A model generated the notes under the pieces. The model worked only from the letters and a program-made list of their open reading frames with translations, was not told the DNA's origin and did not search any database. From Synechococcus sp. PROS-9-1 (GTDB lineage Bacteria > Cyanobacteriota > Cyanobacteriia > PCC-6307 > Cyanobiaceae): 64,000 nucleotides of DNA. Positions 1-9,317 of this stretch are shown piece after piece (the first letter of the stretch is position 1; the number at the start of each line of letters is the position of its first letter). The position numbers were made by a program, and so were the translations under genes. The DNA is taken from assembly GCF_014279775.1 (NCBI RefSeq), contig NZ_CP047961.1, positions 682,001-746,000 on the forward strand. Reading direction: 5' to 3'.

Positions 1-1
1 A

Positions 2-424
2 TGGTGCGTTCGCGACCACACCTGTGTGCTTTTGGAAGTGGCAGATCAGCCCCAAGAACAACGGCTTGGACTCATGCAACGCCCAGCCTTGCCCCCTCTG
101 AGGGGAATGTGGTTTCCGTTTAAGCCGGCACGGCCGTTGCGTTTCTGGATGCTGAATACGATTGCACCACTCGACATGGTGTTCGTGCACCAGGGCGAAG
201 TGATTGCGATCGAGGCTGAGGTTCCGATCTGTCTCGCCTTGCCTTGCCAGAGCTTTGGGCCGATGGCTGATGCGGACGGCGTGATTGAGCTAGGGACTGG
301 GGAGGCCAAGCGCCTGGGGCTTGGCGTTGGAGACGCGGTAGTGATTGAACCGATCACCCTGAAGAGCCCAAAGCAAAAAGTCGATGAGATACGTCGTAGC
401 GTCACTGGCGATACGCTGTGGTGA
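2..424 (+). CDS. DUF192 family protein, 5' end outside window
   Basis: The frame is open from the first base, so the true start lies upstream; a GTG at 26 is the first start-like codon inside the window. The readable part carries the DUF192 core: LEVAD near the start, then GLMQR, a WMLNT segment and DMVFV. DUF192 proteins are small, often exported, beta-barrel proteins of unknown biochemical role. The missing part is probably a signal peptide. Family assignment is firm; function is not known. Confidence 0.8.
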   Translation, partial: WCVRDHTCVLLEVADQPQEQRLGLMQRPALPPLRGMWFPFKPARPLRFWMLNTIAPLDMVFVHQGEVIAIEAEVPICLALPCQSFGPMADADGVIELGTGEAKRLGLGVGDAVVIEPITLKSPKQKVDEIRRSVTGDTLW

Positions 425-435
425 CGCTGGCGTGC

Positions 436-561
436 CTAGCTGAAGAATCCTTTGGATTGAAGCCACAGCCCAACGGCAAGCAACGGGCCAACACCTGCAA
501 TGAAAAGAGTGATCTTGAGGCGCAGGGGTGACACCTGGGGTTTGCGTTCTCGGATGGCCAT
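436..561 (-). CDS. 41-aa single-span membrane peptide
   Basis: An ATG-started 41-codon frame between the DUF192 gene and cobL. The first 16 residues are basic and polar (MAIRERKPQ..), followed by one hydrophobic span (ITLFIAGVGPLLAVGLWL) and a short polar tail. This is the form of small cyanobacterial thylakoid subunits, but it matches none that I recognise. Its stop lies 12 bases from the convergent DUF192 stop. Probably a real small membrane protein. Confidence 0.5.
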   Translation of the reverse strand: MAIRERKPQVSPLRLKITLFIAGVGPLLAVGLWLQSKGFFS

Positions 562-615
562 CCTGCGAGCTTCAAAGTGCTTGATTCTGCCCTTTTCTGT
601 TGAATCGCGTCAGGC

Positions 616-1881
616 TCAGTTTTGTGGGGGAGCGCTTCCCTTGAGGATCAACACCGGATTCATCGGAGCAAGCCGCGTGCCATCGGCAAGCGGTTGTCCG
701 CGCCAGGCCTGCTGCTGACTCACCTTCACTGAGTAATCGGTGGCCTCAAGCACCGGCTTCAGCTCCGCTAAGGCCTCCAAGGTGGCGAGTGGAATCACCA
801 CTTCACCCTTGGGGGCCATGCGTTGGATCACTTGCTCCAGCAGGGCCCTGCGTTTGCGGCCACCGCCACCAATCAGCACCCGGTCAGGGGCGGCTAAGGC
901 TGCAGGGAGGTTGGGGAGTTCTTCCATGGCATCCCCCTCCAGTACAGCTGCTGGTTGAACACCCAGGCGTGCGGCATTGGCGGCGATCAGGGACGATCCA
1001 CCGCTGCGCTGTTCAATGCAAAGCAACTGCAACTGCGGCCGCAGCCGCAGCGCTTCGAGGCCAACGCTGCCGGTGCCCGCACCCAGATCCCAAAGCACGC
1101 CGCGTGCTGGAAGGTTGAGCTCAGCGAGCAATTGGATCCGCACCTCCCGTTTGGTCATCAAGCCGGGGCGGTCGCTGTGTTGGAGAAACACACCATCCTC
1201 CAGGCCAAACAGTGGAAGTTGATCGGCGGGTGGAGCCGCTTGAGCTTCCGCAAGCAACACCACCAAATGCAGGGGGTGCAAATCGCTAGGCGTGGCTTGG
1301 CAGGGGGCCAGCCGTTGCACGCGCTCACTTCTGTGACCAAGCGATTCGCAGAGCCAGAGGGCATAGGCCGATTCCAGGCCGCTGCTGCGCAAGCTTTGGC
1401 GCACCTCGTCTACACCACCTCGACTGGGATCGGTGAGCACGGCCAAGGCGCTGGGGCGTTGTTGCAAGCGCAGAGAGAGTGGGGCAGGGTCACGGCCATG
1501 CAAGCTGAGCCATTGCGCGTCCTGCCAGGGCCTGCCCAGTCGGGCAAATGCCAGTTGCAAGGACGAGGGGCTTGGATGAAAGCGCAGACGTTCGCGTCCC
1601 AGGCGCTCGATCAAGATCCGGCCGATCCCGAACCACAACGGATCACCGCTGGCCAGCACTACCGCGCGCTGATCACTCCCGAGGGCCAGCAACTCCTCGC
1701 TTAGAGAGATTGGATTGTCACTGGCGATGCAACGCTGGTTTGGTTCAGAGGTGCGCCATTGCTGCAGGGCAGGCAGCATCCGTTTTGGGGCTGCCAGCAG
1801 GTGGGCCTGATCCACCAGGAGCTGAGCTCCGGGTGGGAGCGAGCCGGGAGCACCGGCGTCGGTGCCGATCACATCGATCAT
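616..1881 (-). CDS. cobL: precorrin-6Y C5,15-methyltransferase (decarboxylating), CbiE-CbiT fusion
   Basis: Fused methyltransferase of the corrin ring in cobalamin synthesis: it methylates C5 and C15 and decarboxylates the C12 acetate of precorrin-6Y. The N-terminal half (about 1-200) is the CbiE tetrapyrrole methylase domain, starting MIDVIGTDAG and containing the ASGDPLWFG loop. The C-terminal half (about 230-410) is the CbiT domain with the SAM motif LWDLGAGTGSVG. I chose the ATG at 1881 because the family begins at this point; a frame-open ATG at 1923 adds 14 unrelated residues. A second cobalamin gene, cobQ, lies at 47.6 kb. Confidence 0.9.
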   Translation of the reverse strand: MIDVIGTDAGAPGSLPPGAQLLVDQAHLLAAPKRMLPALQQWRTSEPNQRCIASDNPISLSEELLALGSDQRAVVLASGDPLWFGIGRILIERLGRERLRFHPSPSSLQLAFARLGRPWQDAQWLSLHGRDPAPLSLRLQQRPSALAVLTDPSRGGVDEVRQSLRSSGLESAYALWLCESLGHRSERVQRLAPCQATPSDLHPLHLVVLLAEAQAAPPADQLPLFGLEDGVFLQHSDRPGLMTKREVRIQLLAELNLPARGVLWDLGAGTGSVGLEALRLRPQLQLLCIEQRSGGSSLIAANAARLGVQPAAVLEGDAMEELPNLPAALAAPDRVLIGGGGRKRRALLEQVIQRMAPKGEVVIPLATLEALAELKPVLEATDYSVKVSQQQAWRGQPLADGTRLAPMNPVLILKGSAPPQN

Positions 1882-2057
1882 CACGCCATTGTGCTGCGTG
1901 CTTATTACGAGTTCGCTGATCACAATCGTGCGTTATCTGGCCAGAAGAGCTGTCAGCACCTTGCTTCGTTTGGAAACAAGCATTGAAAGGGTGGGTGCGC
2001 GGAGGCGTCAGACCTCCATCCCTTCAAGATGGCCACAACGTTTGCGGTGTGGTTGAA

Positions 2058-2327
2058 ATGTGCACCAATGGGATCAAAGAGCGCCGGCAACGTCTGCACG
2101 ACCTGCTGCTGGCCCTCGTGGCCCAACAGGGCGATCTGGAGTTGATGGATGGGGACAACCCCTCCGGTTTGGTGGGTGGGGGCAGTCGCGATGCGCCAGC
2201 CGATGCCGCGCGCTGGCTGGAGCGCAATCGACGCGTTTTGCAGCGTTATCAGGCGCTGGTGCGTACAGCGGTGACGCTCGATGCCCTGCTTGATGCGGAA
2301 GACGGCATCGCTCAGGAACCTTCTTGA
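2058..2327 (+). CDS. small hypothetical protein, 89 aa
   Basis: Start ATG at 2058 (MCTNGIKERRQR) gives an 89-residue, mostly helical, charged protein with a glycine-rich middle and an L-D-A-L-L-D-A-E-D end. The open frame continues upstream to 1983 without convincing coding character. It converges on the MFS gene and overlaps its end by 16 bases. No family recognised. Confidence 0.55.
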   Translation: MCTNGIKERRQRLHDLLLALVAQQGDLELMDGDNPSGLVGGGSRDAPADAARWLERNRRVLQRYQALVRTAVTLDALLDAEDGIAQEPS

Positions 2328-3808
2328 TGGAGCAGTTGTTGCTCGCGGCCAATGATCAACAGCAGCAAGCTGATCGCAAACAGCAGCCCCGTGATCACTG
2401 CCACGACCAACATCGTTCCTGCCAGCCCCTGGGTGTAGGCCTCCCGCAGCAGTTGCAGCAGTTGCTGAGACGCTGATCCCTCAAGCGAGATCGGGCTATT
2501 GCGTAGAAACAAACGAATCTGCTCATCGAGTTGGGGCAGATGCTCCAAGCCCAGACCCGCGGCTTGCATGCGGCTGTGCAGATCATGGAAGCCAAAACCG
2601 CTGATCATCGTTCCACTGGCGGCGAGCCCAAAGGCAAAGCCCAGCTGGCCGCTGGTGGTGCGAAAGGCCAGCACCGATCCAAAGCAATTCTCCGGTGCTT
2701 CCTGCACAAACAAGGCAGATTGCGGCACGGCTACAAAGGCCAGGCCGAGGCCGGCCAGCATTAAGGCCGGCAGTAGCTGCCAATAGGGCGTTTGCACTTG
2801 CACGATCGCGAACAGAGCTAGGCCGAGCACCAGCGCCAAGCTGCCGCCCGCCATCAACACCAAGGTGCGCCGGCCTGGACCCATCCAGCGCCCGGCGTAG
2901 ATCCCTGCTACGCCAAAACAGATCAGGAAGGGCAGCTGAGCGAAGGCCACCGCACTGGTGCTGTAACCCTGCACCAGCTGCCAGAAGTTGCTGGTTTGCA
3001 GCTGCACCACCGCTTGCGCCACATTCCAGCCGATCCCGTTGATCACCGCTGCGGCAAAGAAACCGCGCAGGTAAAGCCGAGGCGGAAAGATCGGTTTGCG
3101 GCTGCGGCGCTCAATGCTGATGTGCAGCACAAACAACAACAGTCCGCTGCAGGTGGGCAGCCAGAAGCTGGGGCTGCGCAGCCCTAAGGCGGCGTGGTTG
3201 ATGCCAAACAGAAACAGCACCATCGCGATCGCGATGCTCGCTAGGCCGGGAAGGTCGGGCTTGAGGGCGCGATTGCCTGGAATGGCAGGTACTAGCGCGG
3301 GCAACAGCAGCAGGCTGGCGCTGCAAATCAGTGGCACCAGCAAAAAGGACAGGCGCCAATCGATCGTGGCCATCCAGCCACCGAGCAGGGAGCCGCTGAT
3401 AAAGCCCACCACGATCAGCAGGTTCCAAAGGCCGAGGGCGGCGCTTACGCCAGCAGCGGGAGTCACGAAGCGCACGCTGGCAAAGGTGCTGGTGAGCACC
3501 GACCCCAGGGCGATGCCGGTGAGGGCACGGCCGAGCAGAAACAGGCCCGCCTCGCTGGACAGCATTGAGAGCAGATTCCCCAACAGAGCCAGTAGCAGGG
3601 AGGCCGCCAGCACCCGCCGCCGCCCAAAACGGTCGCCGAAAAAGCCCATCACCAACACCGCTGCGGCTTGAGCCAAGGTGGACACGCTGGCGCCGAGGGC
3701 CAACACAGCGCCATGCATTTGCAAGGCATCGCTGGCTTTCACCAAGGCGATATTGGCAACACTGGGGTCGATCAGCTGCAAGCTGGCGAGGATGCCCAGA
3801 TAGGGCAC
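2312..3808 (-). CDS. major facilitator superfamily transporter (DHA2-like, about 14 spans)
   Basis: A 498-residue, very hydrophobic protein with the MFS loop 2-3 motif (GFFGDRFGRRRVLA, about residue 55-68) and around fourteen predicted membrane spans, the length and layout of DHA2-type drug/proton antiporters. Substrate unknown. The GTG at 3808 is the only usable start codon near the N-terminus, but the frame is open upstream to about 3876 and the first span (ILASLQLIDPSVANIAL) begins almost at once, so the true start may be a few codons earlier. Divergently arranged with the GH116 gene. Confidence 0.85.
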   Translation of the reverse strand: MPYLGILASLQLIDPSVANIALVKASDALQMHGAVLALGASVSTLAQAAAVLVMGFFGDRFGRRRVLAASLLLALLGNLLSMLSSEAGLFLLGRALTGIALGSVLTSTFASVRFVTPAAGVSAALGLWNLLIVVGFISGSLLGGWMATIDWRLSFLLVPLICSASLLLLPALVPAIPGNRALKPDLPGLASIAIAMVLFLFGINHAALGLRSPSFWLPTCSGLLLFVLHISIERRSRKPIFPPRLYLRGFFAAAVINGIGWNVAQAVVQLQTSNFWQLVQGYSTSAVAFAQLPFLICFGVAGIYAGRWMGPGRRTLVLMAGGSLALVLGLALFAIVQVQTPYWQLLPALMLAGLGLAFVAVPQSALFVQEAPENCFGSVLAFRTTSGQLGFAFGLAASGTMISGFGFHDLHSRMQAAGLGLEHLPQLDEQIRLFLRNSPISLEGSASQQLLQLLREAYTQGLAGTMLVVAVITGLLFAISLLLLIIGREQQLLHQEGS

Positions 3809-3986
3809 GGTCAGCGGTGAAATGGAGTGGGCTTTGATGCCGGTGACCTTCCAGAGGATGCAGGGGCGGATGAATCAGGCGCGTACTGGCTTTGCGGCGC
3901 TCGCCACCCATCCCCTCTTTTGCTGTTAGCAAGGCCCTGGCTCTTCTGGCCAGCTCTGGCAGTCTGGAGCCACTCTCGGCCTCTGC

Positions 3987-6488
3987 ATGGCACCGCTCGG
4001 ACTGTCCGCATTGCGTTCACGGCTGAGCCGCGGCTCATCAGGGAAGGGTTGGCAACCACCAGAAGCCAGCTGGAGCCGCTCGTTTGGCTTGGGTTGGCAG
4101 ACCCCGTTCACGGTGCGCTATGCCAGCAACCTTGACGATGGCCCCTGGCATGGGATGCCCCTTGGTGGCTTTGGGGCAGGCTGCATTGGCCGCAGCTCCC
4201 GTGGTGATTTCAACCTGTGGCATCTCGATGGCGGCGAGCATTGGTACGGCAGCATTCCCGATTGCCAATTCGCGCTTTGGGAAAAACAAGGCGATCAGGT
4301 GCGTGTCCATGCCTTGGCTACAGAACCAACGCGCGATGACTCCAAGCCGGAGTCAGGCAAGCCGCTCAGCAGTTGGCAGTGGTATCCCGCCAGCACGGAG
4401 GAGACCAGCACTGGCACCTATGCCGCTCGCTACCCCCTGAGCTGGAACCACTACGACGGGGTGTTTTGCGCTGACGTGAGTTGCGAGGCGTTTAGCCCGA
4501 TCCTTCCTGGTGATTACCAACGCAGCAGTTATCCGGTGGCGGTGTTCCGCTGGACGCTCAGCAATCCCACCAACAAGCCCTTAGAGCTGTCGCTGCTGCT
4601 GAGTTGGCGCAACACGGTGGGCTGGTTTACCAACACCGATGCCTCGGCAGAGGTGCACTTCCGTGATGACGGCAGCCCCGAGCACAACTACGCCCCAGCG
4701 ATTGGAGATAGCGAGGGCCAGAGCAACCGCTGGATCGATGGCGATGGCCTGCGCGGGGTGCTGCTTGATGGCAAGCGCTCAACGCCGTTGGCAGAAGGTG
4801 AAGGGCAGTGGTGTTTGGCTCTGCCAGACACGCTGGATGGGGTGGAGCTGATGCGCTGCAGCCGCTGGGATCCCAGCGGTGATGGTGCCGAGCTCTGGCA
4901 GCCCTTTGCCGCGGGTGGGGTGATCCCCGATAGCAACAACGATCGCGCCAGCCGCAAGGGCGAACACGCCAGTGCGGCGATCGCCGTGAAATTCACCCTG
5001 GCGCCGGGTGAAACCCGAGAGATTCCGGTGGCGATCAGCTGGGATCTGCCGGTCACGAGCTTTGCCACGGGGGTGCGCGACCTGCGCCGCTACAGCGATT
5101 TTTATGGCGCCGATGGCTGCCATGCGGCGGCGATTGCGGCAGAAGCACTGCGTGATTGGCGGTCTTGGCACGAGCAAATCGAAGCCTGGCAAGCACCGGT
5201 GTTGGCGCGCAAGGAGCTTTCCGAGGAGCTGCGCATGGCGCTGTTCAACGAGCTCTACGACCTCGCCAGCGGCGGCAGCCTCTGGACGGCAGCCACGTCG
5301 AAAGATCCCTATGGCCGCTTTGGGGTGCTCGAGTGCCTCGATTACGCCTGGTACGAAAGCCTTGATGTGCGTTTGTATGGGTCCTTTGCCCTGCTGCAGC
5401 TTTGGCCTGAGCTCGATAAGGCGGTGATTCGCAGCTTTGCTCGGGCGATTCCAGCGGCGGATGCCACCCAACGGCCGATTGGTTGGTATTTCACCCAGGG
5501 CCGCGGCCGTGTGGAAGCAGACCGCAAGGTGAAAGGGGCCACACCCCACGATTTGGGAGCACCGAATGAGGTGCCGTTTGATGCCACGAATTACACCGCC
5601 TATCAAGACTGCAATCTCTGGAAAGATCTGGCCAGTGATTACGTGCTGCAGGTGTGGCGCACGTTCAAATTGGCGCCCACTGGTGAAGACCTCAGCTTTC
5701 TTGCGGAGTGCTGGCCTGCGGCGGTGCAGGCCCTGCACTACCTCAAGCAATTTGATGTGAATGACGATGGCTTGCCCGATAACGGCGGGGCGCCGGATCA
5801 AACCTTTGATGATTGGCCGCTCAAGGGGGTGAGTGCCTATTGCGGAGCGCTTTGGATTGCAGCCTTGGAAGCGGCCTTAGCAATGGCGCAACGGCTGCAG
5901 CTGGAGTTGGGATTGGAGACCGGCGACGAGCAGCACACCTTCAGTGGCTGGCTGAAGCAATCCCGCGCCAATTTCGACACGCTCCTCTGGAACGGTGAGT
6001 ACTACGACATCGATGCGGAAAGCGGCACGCCGGTGGTGATGGCCGATCAGCTCTGTGGTGATTTCTATGCGCGCTTGCTGGATTTACCGCCGGTGGTGAG
6101 TGAGGCCAATAGCCGCAGCACCTTGAAGGCGGTGAAAGAAGCCTGTTTTGACAACTTTGCAGGCGGAACGCTCGGGGTCGCCAATGGCTTGCGCCGTGAT
6201 GGCACTCCGCTGGATCCAAATGGCACCCACCCCTTGGAGGTGTGGACGGGGATCAACTTTGGAATCGCCAGCTATTACCGCTTGATGGGTGAGGGCAAAA
6301 CCGCAGAAGCGATCTGCTCAGCGGTGGTGACCCAGGTGTATGCCGGTGGCTTGCAATTCCGCACTCCAGAAGCGATCACAGCCGTGAATACCTTTCGGGC
6401 TTGCCACTACCTGCGGGCGATGGCGATCTGGGGCCTCTGGGCCACACACACCGATTGGGAAACGATTCCTGGTGCGCAGCGGGGGTAA
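3987..6488 (+). CDS. GH116 family beta-glucosidase / non-lysosomal glucosylceramidase-like protein
   Basis: An 833-residue protein of the GBA2 type: an N-terminal beta-sandwich domain (about 30-340; it opens with GMPLGGFGAGCIGRSSRGD) and a C-terminal six-hairpin (alpha/alpha)6 domain containing YGRFGVLECLDYAWYESLDV, FDDWPLKG and GTHPLEVWTGINFG. Family members hydrolyse beta-glucosides and in animals glucosylceramide. The cyanobacterial substrate is unknown; a glucosylated lipid or compatible solute is possible. No signal peptide is evident, so it is probably cytosolic. Near full family length. Confidence 0.85.
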   Translation: MAPLGLSALRSRLSRGSSGKGWQPPEASWSRSFGLGWQTPFTVRYASNLDDGPWHGMPLGGFGAGCIGRSSRGDFNLWHLDGGEHWYGSIPDCQFALWEKQGDQVRVHALATEPTRDDSKPESGKPLSSWQWYPASTEETSTGTYAARYPLSWNHYDGVFCADVSCEAFSPILPGDYQRSSYPVAVFRWTLSNPTNKPLELSLLLSWRNTVGWFTNTDASAEVHFRDDGSPEHNYAPAIGDSEGQSNRWIDGDGLRGVLLDGKRSTPLAEGEGQWCLALPDTLDGVELMRCSRWDPSGDGAELWQPFAAGGVIPDSNNDRASRKGEHASAAIAVKFTLAPGETREIPVAISWDLPVTSFATGVRDLRRYSDFYGADGCHAAAIAAEALRDWRSWHEQIEAWQAPVLARKELSEELRMALFNELYDLASGGSLWTAATSKDPYGRFGVLECLDYAWYESLDVRLYGSFALLQLWPELDKAVIRSFARAIPAADATQRPIGWYFTQGRGRVEADRKVKGATPHDLGAPNEVPFDATNYTAYQDCNLWKDLASDYVLQVWRTFKLAPTGEDLSFLAECWPAAVQALHYLKQFDVNDDGLPDNGGAPDQTFDDWPLKGVSAYCGALWIAALEAALAMAQRLQLELGLETGDEQHTFSGWLKQSRANFDTLLWNGEYYDIDAESGTPVVMADQLCGDFYARLLDLPPVVSEANSRSTLKAVKEACFDNFAGGTLGVANGLRRDGTPLDPNGTHPLEVWTGINFGIASYYRLMGEGKTAEAICSAVVTQVYAGGLQFRTPEAITAVNTFRACHYLRAMAIWGLWATHTDWETIPGAQRG

Positions 6489-6558
6489 AAAGTGGGCAAT
6501 TGAGTTAGATCTCTGCCAGTTTTTGATTCGCCAATGAATCGATTAAGTCTGCGCAATC

Positions 6559-6625
6559 ATGCAAAAGCAGTAATATGACCAGAGTTAATTGTATTAACGA
6601 TTTATAATTAGCTTGGCTTTTGCAT
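6559..6625. repeat. nested inverted repeats downstream of GH116 gene
   Basis: ATGCAAAAGC (6559-6568) and its exact complement GCTTTTGCAT (6616-6625) are separated by 47 bases. Within that loop GTTAAT-TGT-ATTAAC (6584-6598) forms a second perfect hairpin. The outer right arm is followed by T-rich sequence, so it could end the GH116 transcript. The DUF3122 gene starts 95 bases later. Confidence 0.5.
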
Positions 6626-6719
6626 CTTTTCTGCCTTCTTCTCTGATAGTTAATTGTGCTGTCTTCATCTCAGGCCTGCGGTTCCCGCAGTCCAGGCATA
6701 GAGCGTTGATGATGGCTCC

Positions 6720-7235
6720 ATGAATTGGCTTGTTCAGATGGGTGTGCTGCGTCGGCTTTTGGTTTCGTTGTTGGCGGCGGTGCTCCTGCTTCTGGTCACC
6801 CCAAACGCAGCGCTGGCCCAAGTGCATCAGCACAACGATGAGGCGGGTGCCCCAATGCTGCGCAGCCTTGAAAGCTTGCGCGATCTCGATTACGACAGCT
6901 GGCAGGCCGTTGCTTATCGCACTGGAAAGCCTGGAAACCCTGTAGTGCTGAGGATTGTGGGCTACCCCGGCAAAGTGAGGCTCGATCATCCAGTGTCTCT
7001 ATTAGTTCAGGCCGGAGTGAAGGAATGGCAATTGGACGACATCACCCTCAAGAATCCAGCCCTTGCCAAAGACGGTCGAGAAGCTGCCGCTGAATTTGCG
7101 CTCGATCCGCTCTTAACTGATCTGAGCAACAACCGTCCTTTGCGTTTGTTCCTGCCGGGTGTGTTCAATGAATTGCCTGTTCCTCCCTATGTGGTGGGCG
7201 AGTGGCGCGAAGTACAAACGCAACAGCTGAGCTGA
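6720..7235 (+). CDS. DUF3122 family exported protein
   Basis: A 171-residue protein with a clear signal peptide: basic start, a hydrophobic run (LLVSLLAAVLLLLVTP), then a cleavage-like AALA-Q near residue 34. The mature part (DLDYDSWQAVAYRTGKPG, VVLRIVGYPG) has the look of DUF3122, a cyanobacterial periplasmic family of unknown function. Its TGA shares one base with the ribD ATG, so the two are probably co-transcribed. Confidence 0.75.
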   Translation: MNWLVQMGVLRRLLVSLLAAVLLLLVTPNAALAQVHQHNDEAGAPMLRSLESLRDLDYDSWQAVAYRTGKPGNPVVLRIVGYPGKVRLDHPVSLLVQAGVKEWQLDDITLKNPALAKDGREAAAEFALDPLLTDLSNNRPLRLFLPGVFNELPVPPYVVGEWREVQTQQLS

Positions 7236-8314
7236 TGCTGTCAGGCAGCACCCGCTGGAATGTTTGGATGCGCCGGGCTCTGCAGTTGGCAGCCCTGGCT
7301 GAAGGCCAAACCAGTCCCAACCCCCTAGTGGGTGCTGTGGTGCTGGATGCTCAAGGGGCTTTGGTCGGAGAAGGCTTTCATGCCAAGGCAGGGCAAGCCC
7401 ATGCCGAGGTGGGTGCACTCGCTCAAGCTGGTGCGCGCGCCAGGGGCGGGACGATCATCGTCACGCTTGAGCCTTGCTGTCATCAGGGGCGAACGCCTCC
7501 TTGCTCGGAGGCGGTGATTCAAGCCGGCATTCAGCGCGTGGTTGTGGCACTCACAGATCCTGATCCGCGGGTGGCCGGTGGCGGCATTCAGCGCTTGCGC
7601 GATGCCGGATTGGAGGTGATCACCGGGGTGCTGGAGGCAGAGGCGGCTCAGCAAAATCGAGCCTTTGTCCATCGCGTTCAAACTGGCCTTCCTTGGGGCC
7701 TTCTCAAGTGGGCGATGAGTTTGGACGGCCGCACCGCTTTGCCGAATGGCGAAAGCCAGTGGATTAGTGCTCCTCCTGCGCGGGACTGGGTGCATCACTG
7801 GCGCGCAGGTTGCGATGCGGTGATTGTGGGTGGGGGCACCGTTCGCGCTGATAACCCCTTGCTCACCAGCCGTGGTCGGCGGTCGCCAGAGCCGTTGCGC
7901 GTGGTGCTGAGCCGGAGTCTTGATTTGCCTTCTCAGGCTCAGCTTTGGGACACAAGCCTGGCGCCAACGCTTCTGGCCCATGGGCCAGGTTGCGCTGATC
8001 GACCATGTCCTGAGGGACCGGAAACTCTCGAACTTTTGGCTAGCGAGCCGTTGGATCTCCTTCACGCTTTGGCTGCACGTGGTTGCAACCGCGTGCTCTG
8101 GGAATGCGGTCCGGCCCTAGCAGCGGCAGCGCTACAGCAGGGTTGCGTGCAGGAGTTAGCAGTCGTGATTGCCCCCAAGCTTCTTGGCGGTGATTTGGCC
8201 CGCACGCCTCTAGGTGATCTTGGCTTCACGGCGATGGATGAGGTTATGGCGCTTTCAGACCTCAATGCTCAACGTTTAGGCAGTGATCTGTTGCTGCAGC
8301 AGAGGCTGATCTAA
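7235..8314 (+). CDS. ribD: bifunctional riboflavin biosynthesis deaminase/reductase RibD
   Basis: Catalyses deamination and then side-chain reduction of the pyrimidine intermediate in riboflavin synthesis. The N-terminal domain (about 1-140) has the cytidine-deaminase zinc motifs HAEVGALAQAG and PCCHQGRTPPC. The C-terminal reductase domain begins near LKWAMSLDGRTAL and contains IVGGGTVRADNPLLTSR. I chose the ATG at 7235, which overlaps the preceding stop codon (TGATG); an upstream start at 7202 would lie inside the DUF3122 gene. Family length, 359 residues. Confidence 0.93.
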   Translation: MLSGSTRWNVWMRRALQLAALAEGQTSPNPLVGAVVLDAQGALVGEGFHAKAGQAHAEVGALAQAGARARGGTIIVTLEPCCHQGRTPPCSEAVIQAGIQRVVVALTDPDPRVAGGGIQRLRDAGLEVITGVLEAEAAQQNRAFVHRVQTGLPWGLLKWAMSLDGRTALPNGESQWISAPPARDWVHHWRAGCDAVIVGGGTVRADNPLLTSRGRRSPEPLRVVLSRSLDLPSQAQLWDTSLAPTLLAHGPGCADRPCPEGPETLELLASEPLDLLHALAARGCNRVLWECGPALAAAALQQGCVQELAVVIAPKLLGGDLARTPLGDLGFTAMDEVMALSDLNAQRLGSDLLLQQRLI

Positions 8315-8347
8315 AGCAGGCGTCCTGGGGCCTTCCAAAGGATCTAG

Positions 8348-9088
8348 CTATGGGTGTTCATTGTGTTCAGCGATGTCTTCTTCTTCCACTTGGCTGGTGT
8401 AACGACCGATCAGGACTCCCATCACCACGGCTAAATAAAGCGGTCCAATGATTCCCGTCACCATCGCCAGCATCCGCGAGACGGGCAGCACAGGTTGAAT
8501 GTCACCGAAGCCCACGGTGGTTAAGCAGATGAAGGCGAAATAGTTGATTTCAGAGAAGGCTCTCATTGACACCAGCACACTGGCGTCGGGCCCATGGGCG
8601 GATTCTTTGAGGATGTTGAGTGGTTCGAAACTGCCTGGCTGAATGGTTTCCACCGCACTCATCACCAAGCCGGCTGTTAGCCCTAAGAGCAGATAGCCAG
8701 CGGCAGCACCCATCAGCAAGCCAGCCGTAACTTTGCGTTCCTGGGAGAGTCGCTCCACCAAGCGGATCACGCTCCAGCCCACCAACACACTCCAGGTGAG
8801 CACAAGCGGAACGCCACTCACCACCCAGCGCACAGGAGTGATTTGCCACAGAAGCAGGGCAACAAGTGCCCCGAGACCTAGGAGCTGGTACAAACGGTCT
8901 TCAACGGTGAGAGACGCTTTGCGGATCATCACCAGTTGCGTGAGCAGCAAGGCGATCAAGCCATAGCCCAGGGGGCCGATCCAGCTCAGGCGCGGAAAAG
9001 CAAAGCTCACCAGCACTAATAAGCAGAGGCTTAGAAGCAGCTCATAGATTTTTTCTCGATTGCGGCGCTTTGATCTGTCAGATTTCAT
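8348..9088 (-). CDS. potassium channel family ion channel
   Basis: A 246-residue membrane protein with about six hydrophobic spans. The last pair encloses a pore loop with the potassium selectivity filter TVGFGD (about residue 195-200, in CLTTVGFGDIQPVLPVSRM). The C-terminus after the pore is short and acidic, with no RCK/NAD-binding domain. It is therefore a compact inward K+ channel-like protein; gating is unknown. The N-terminal cytosolic part is basic (KSDRSKRRNREK). Confidence 0.85.
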   Translation of the reverse strand: MKSDRSKRRNREKIYELLLSLCLLVLVSFAFPRLSWIGPLGYGLIALLLTQLVMIRKASLTVEDRLYQLLGLGALVALLLWQITPVRWVVSGVPLVLTWSVLVGWSVIRLVERLSQERKVTAGLLMGAAAGYLLLGLTAGLVMSAVETIQPGSFEPLNILKESAHGPDASVLVSMRAFSEINYFAFICLTTVGFGDIQPVLPVSRMLAMVTGIIGPLYLAVVMGVLIGRYTSQVEEEDIAEHNEHP

Positions 9089-9317
9089 CTTCAGAGCATT
9101 CCGCCAAGCTCAGGATTCCAACAATCGCGAATGCCATCGAGCCAAGCAAGGTGGTTGGTCCGCGTTTCGTCTATGGCCCTTGCTTAGACGCTGGTTGGTC
9201 CAACACCAAGGGGATGGAGCCATGCGCTGGTCTCGAGGCGTTCGGTTCTCCTCCCAGCACGCGCACCCATCAGGCAAACAACCGACTTAGTTTGGTGCGC
9301 AATTGGGAACCAGCTTC

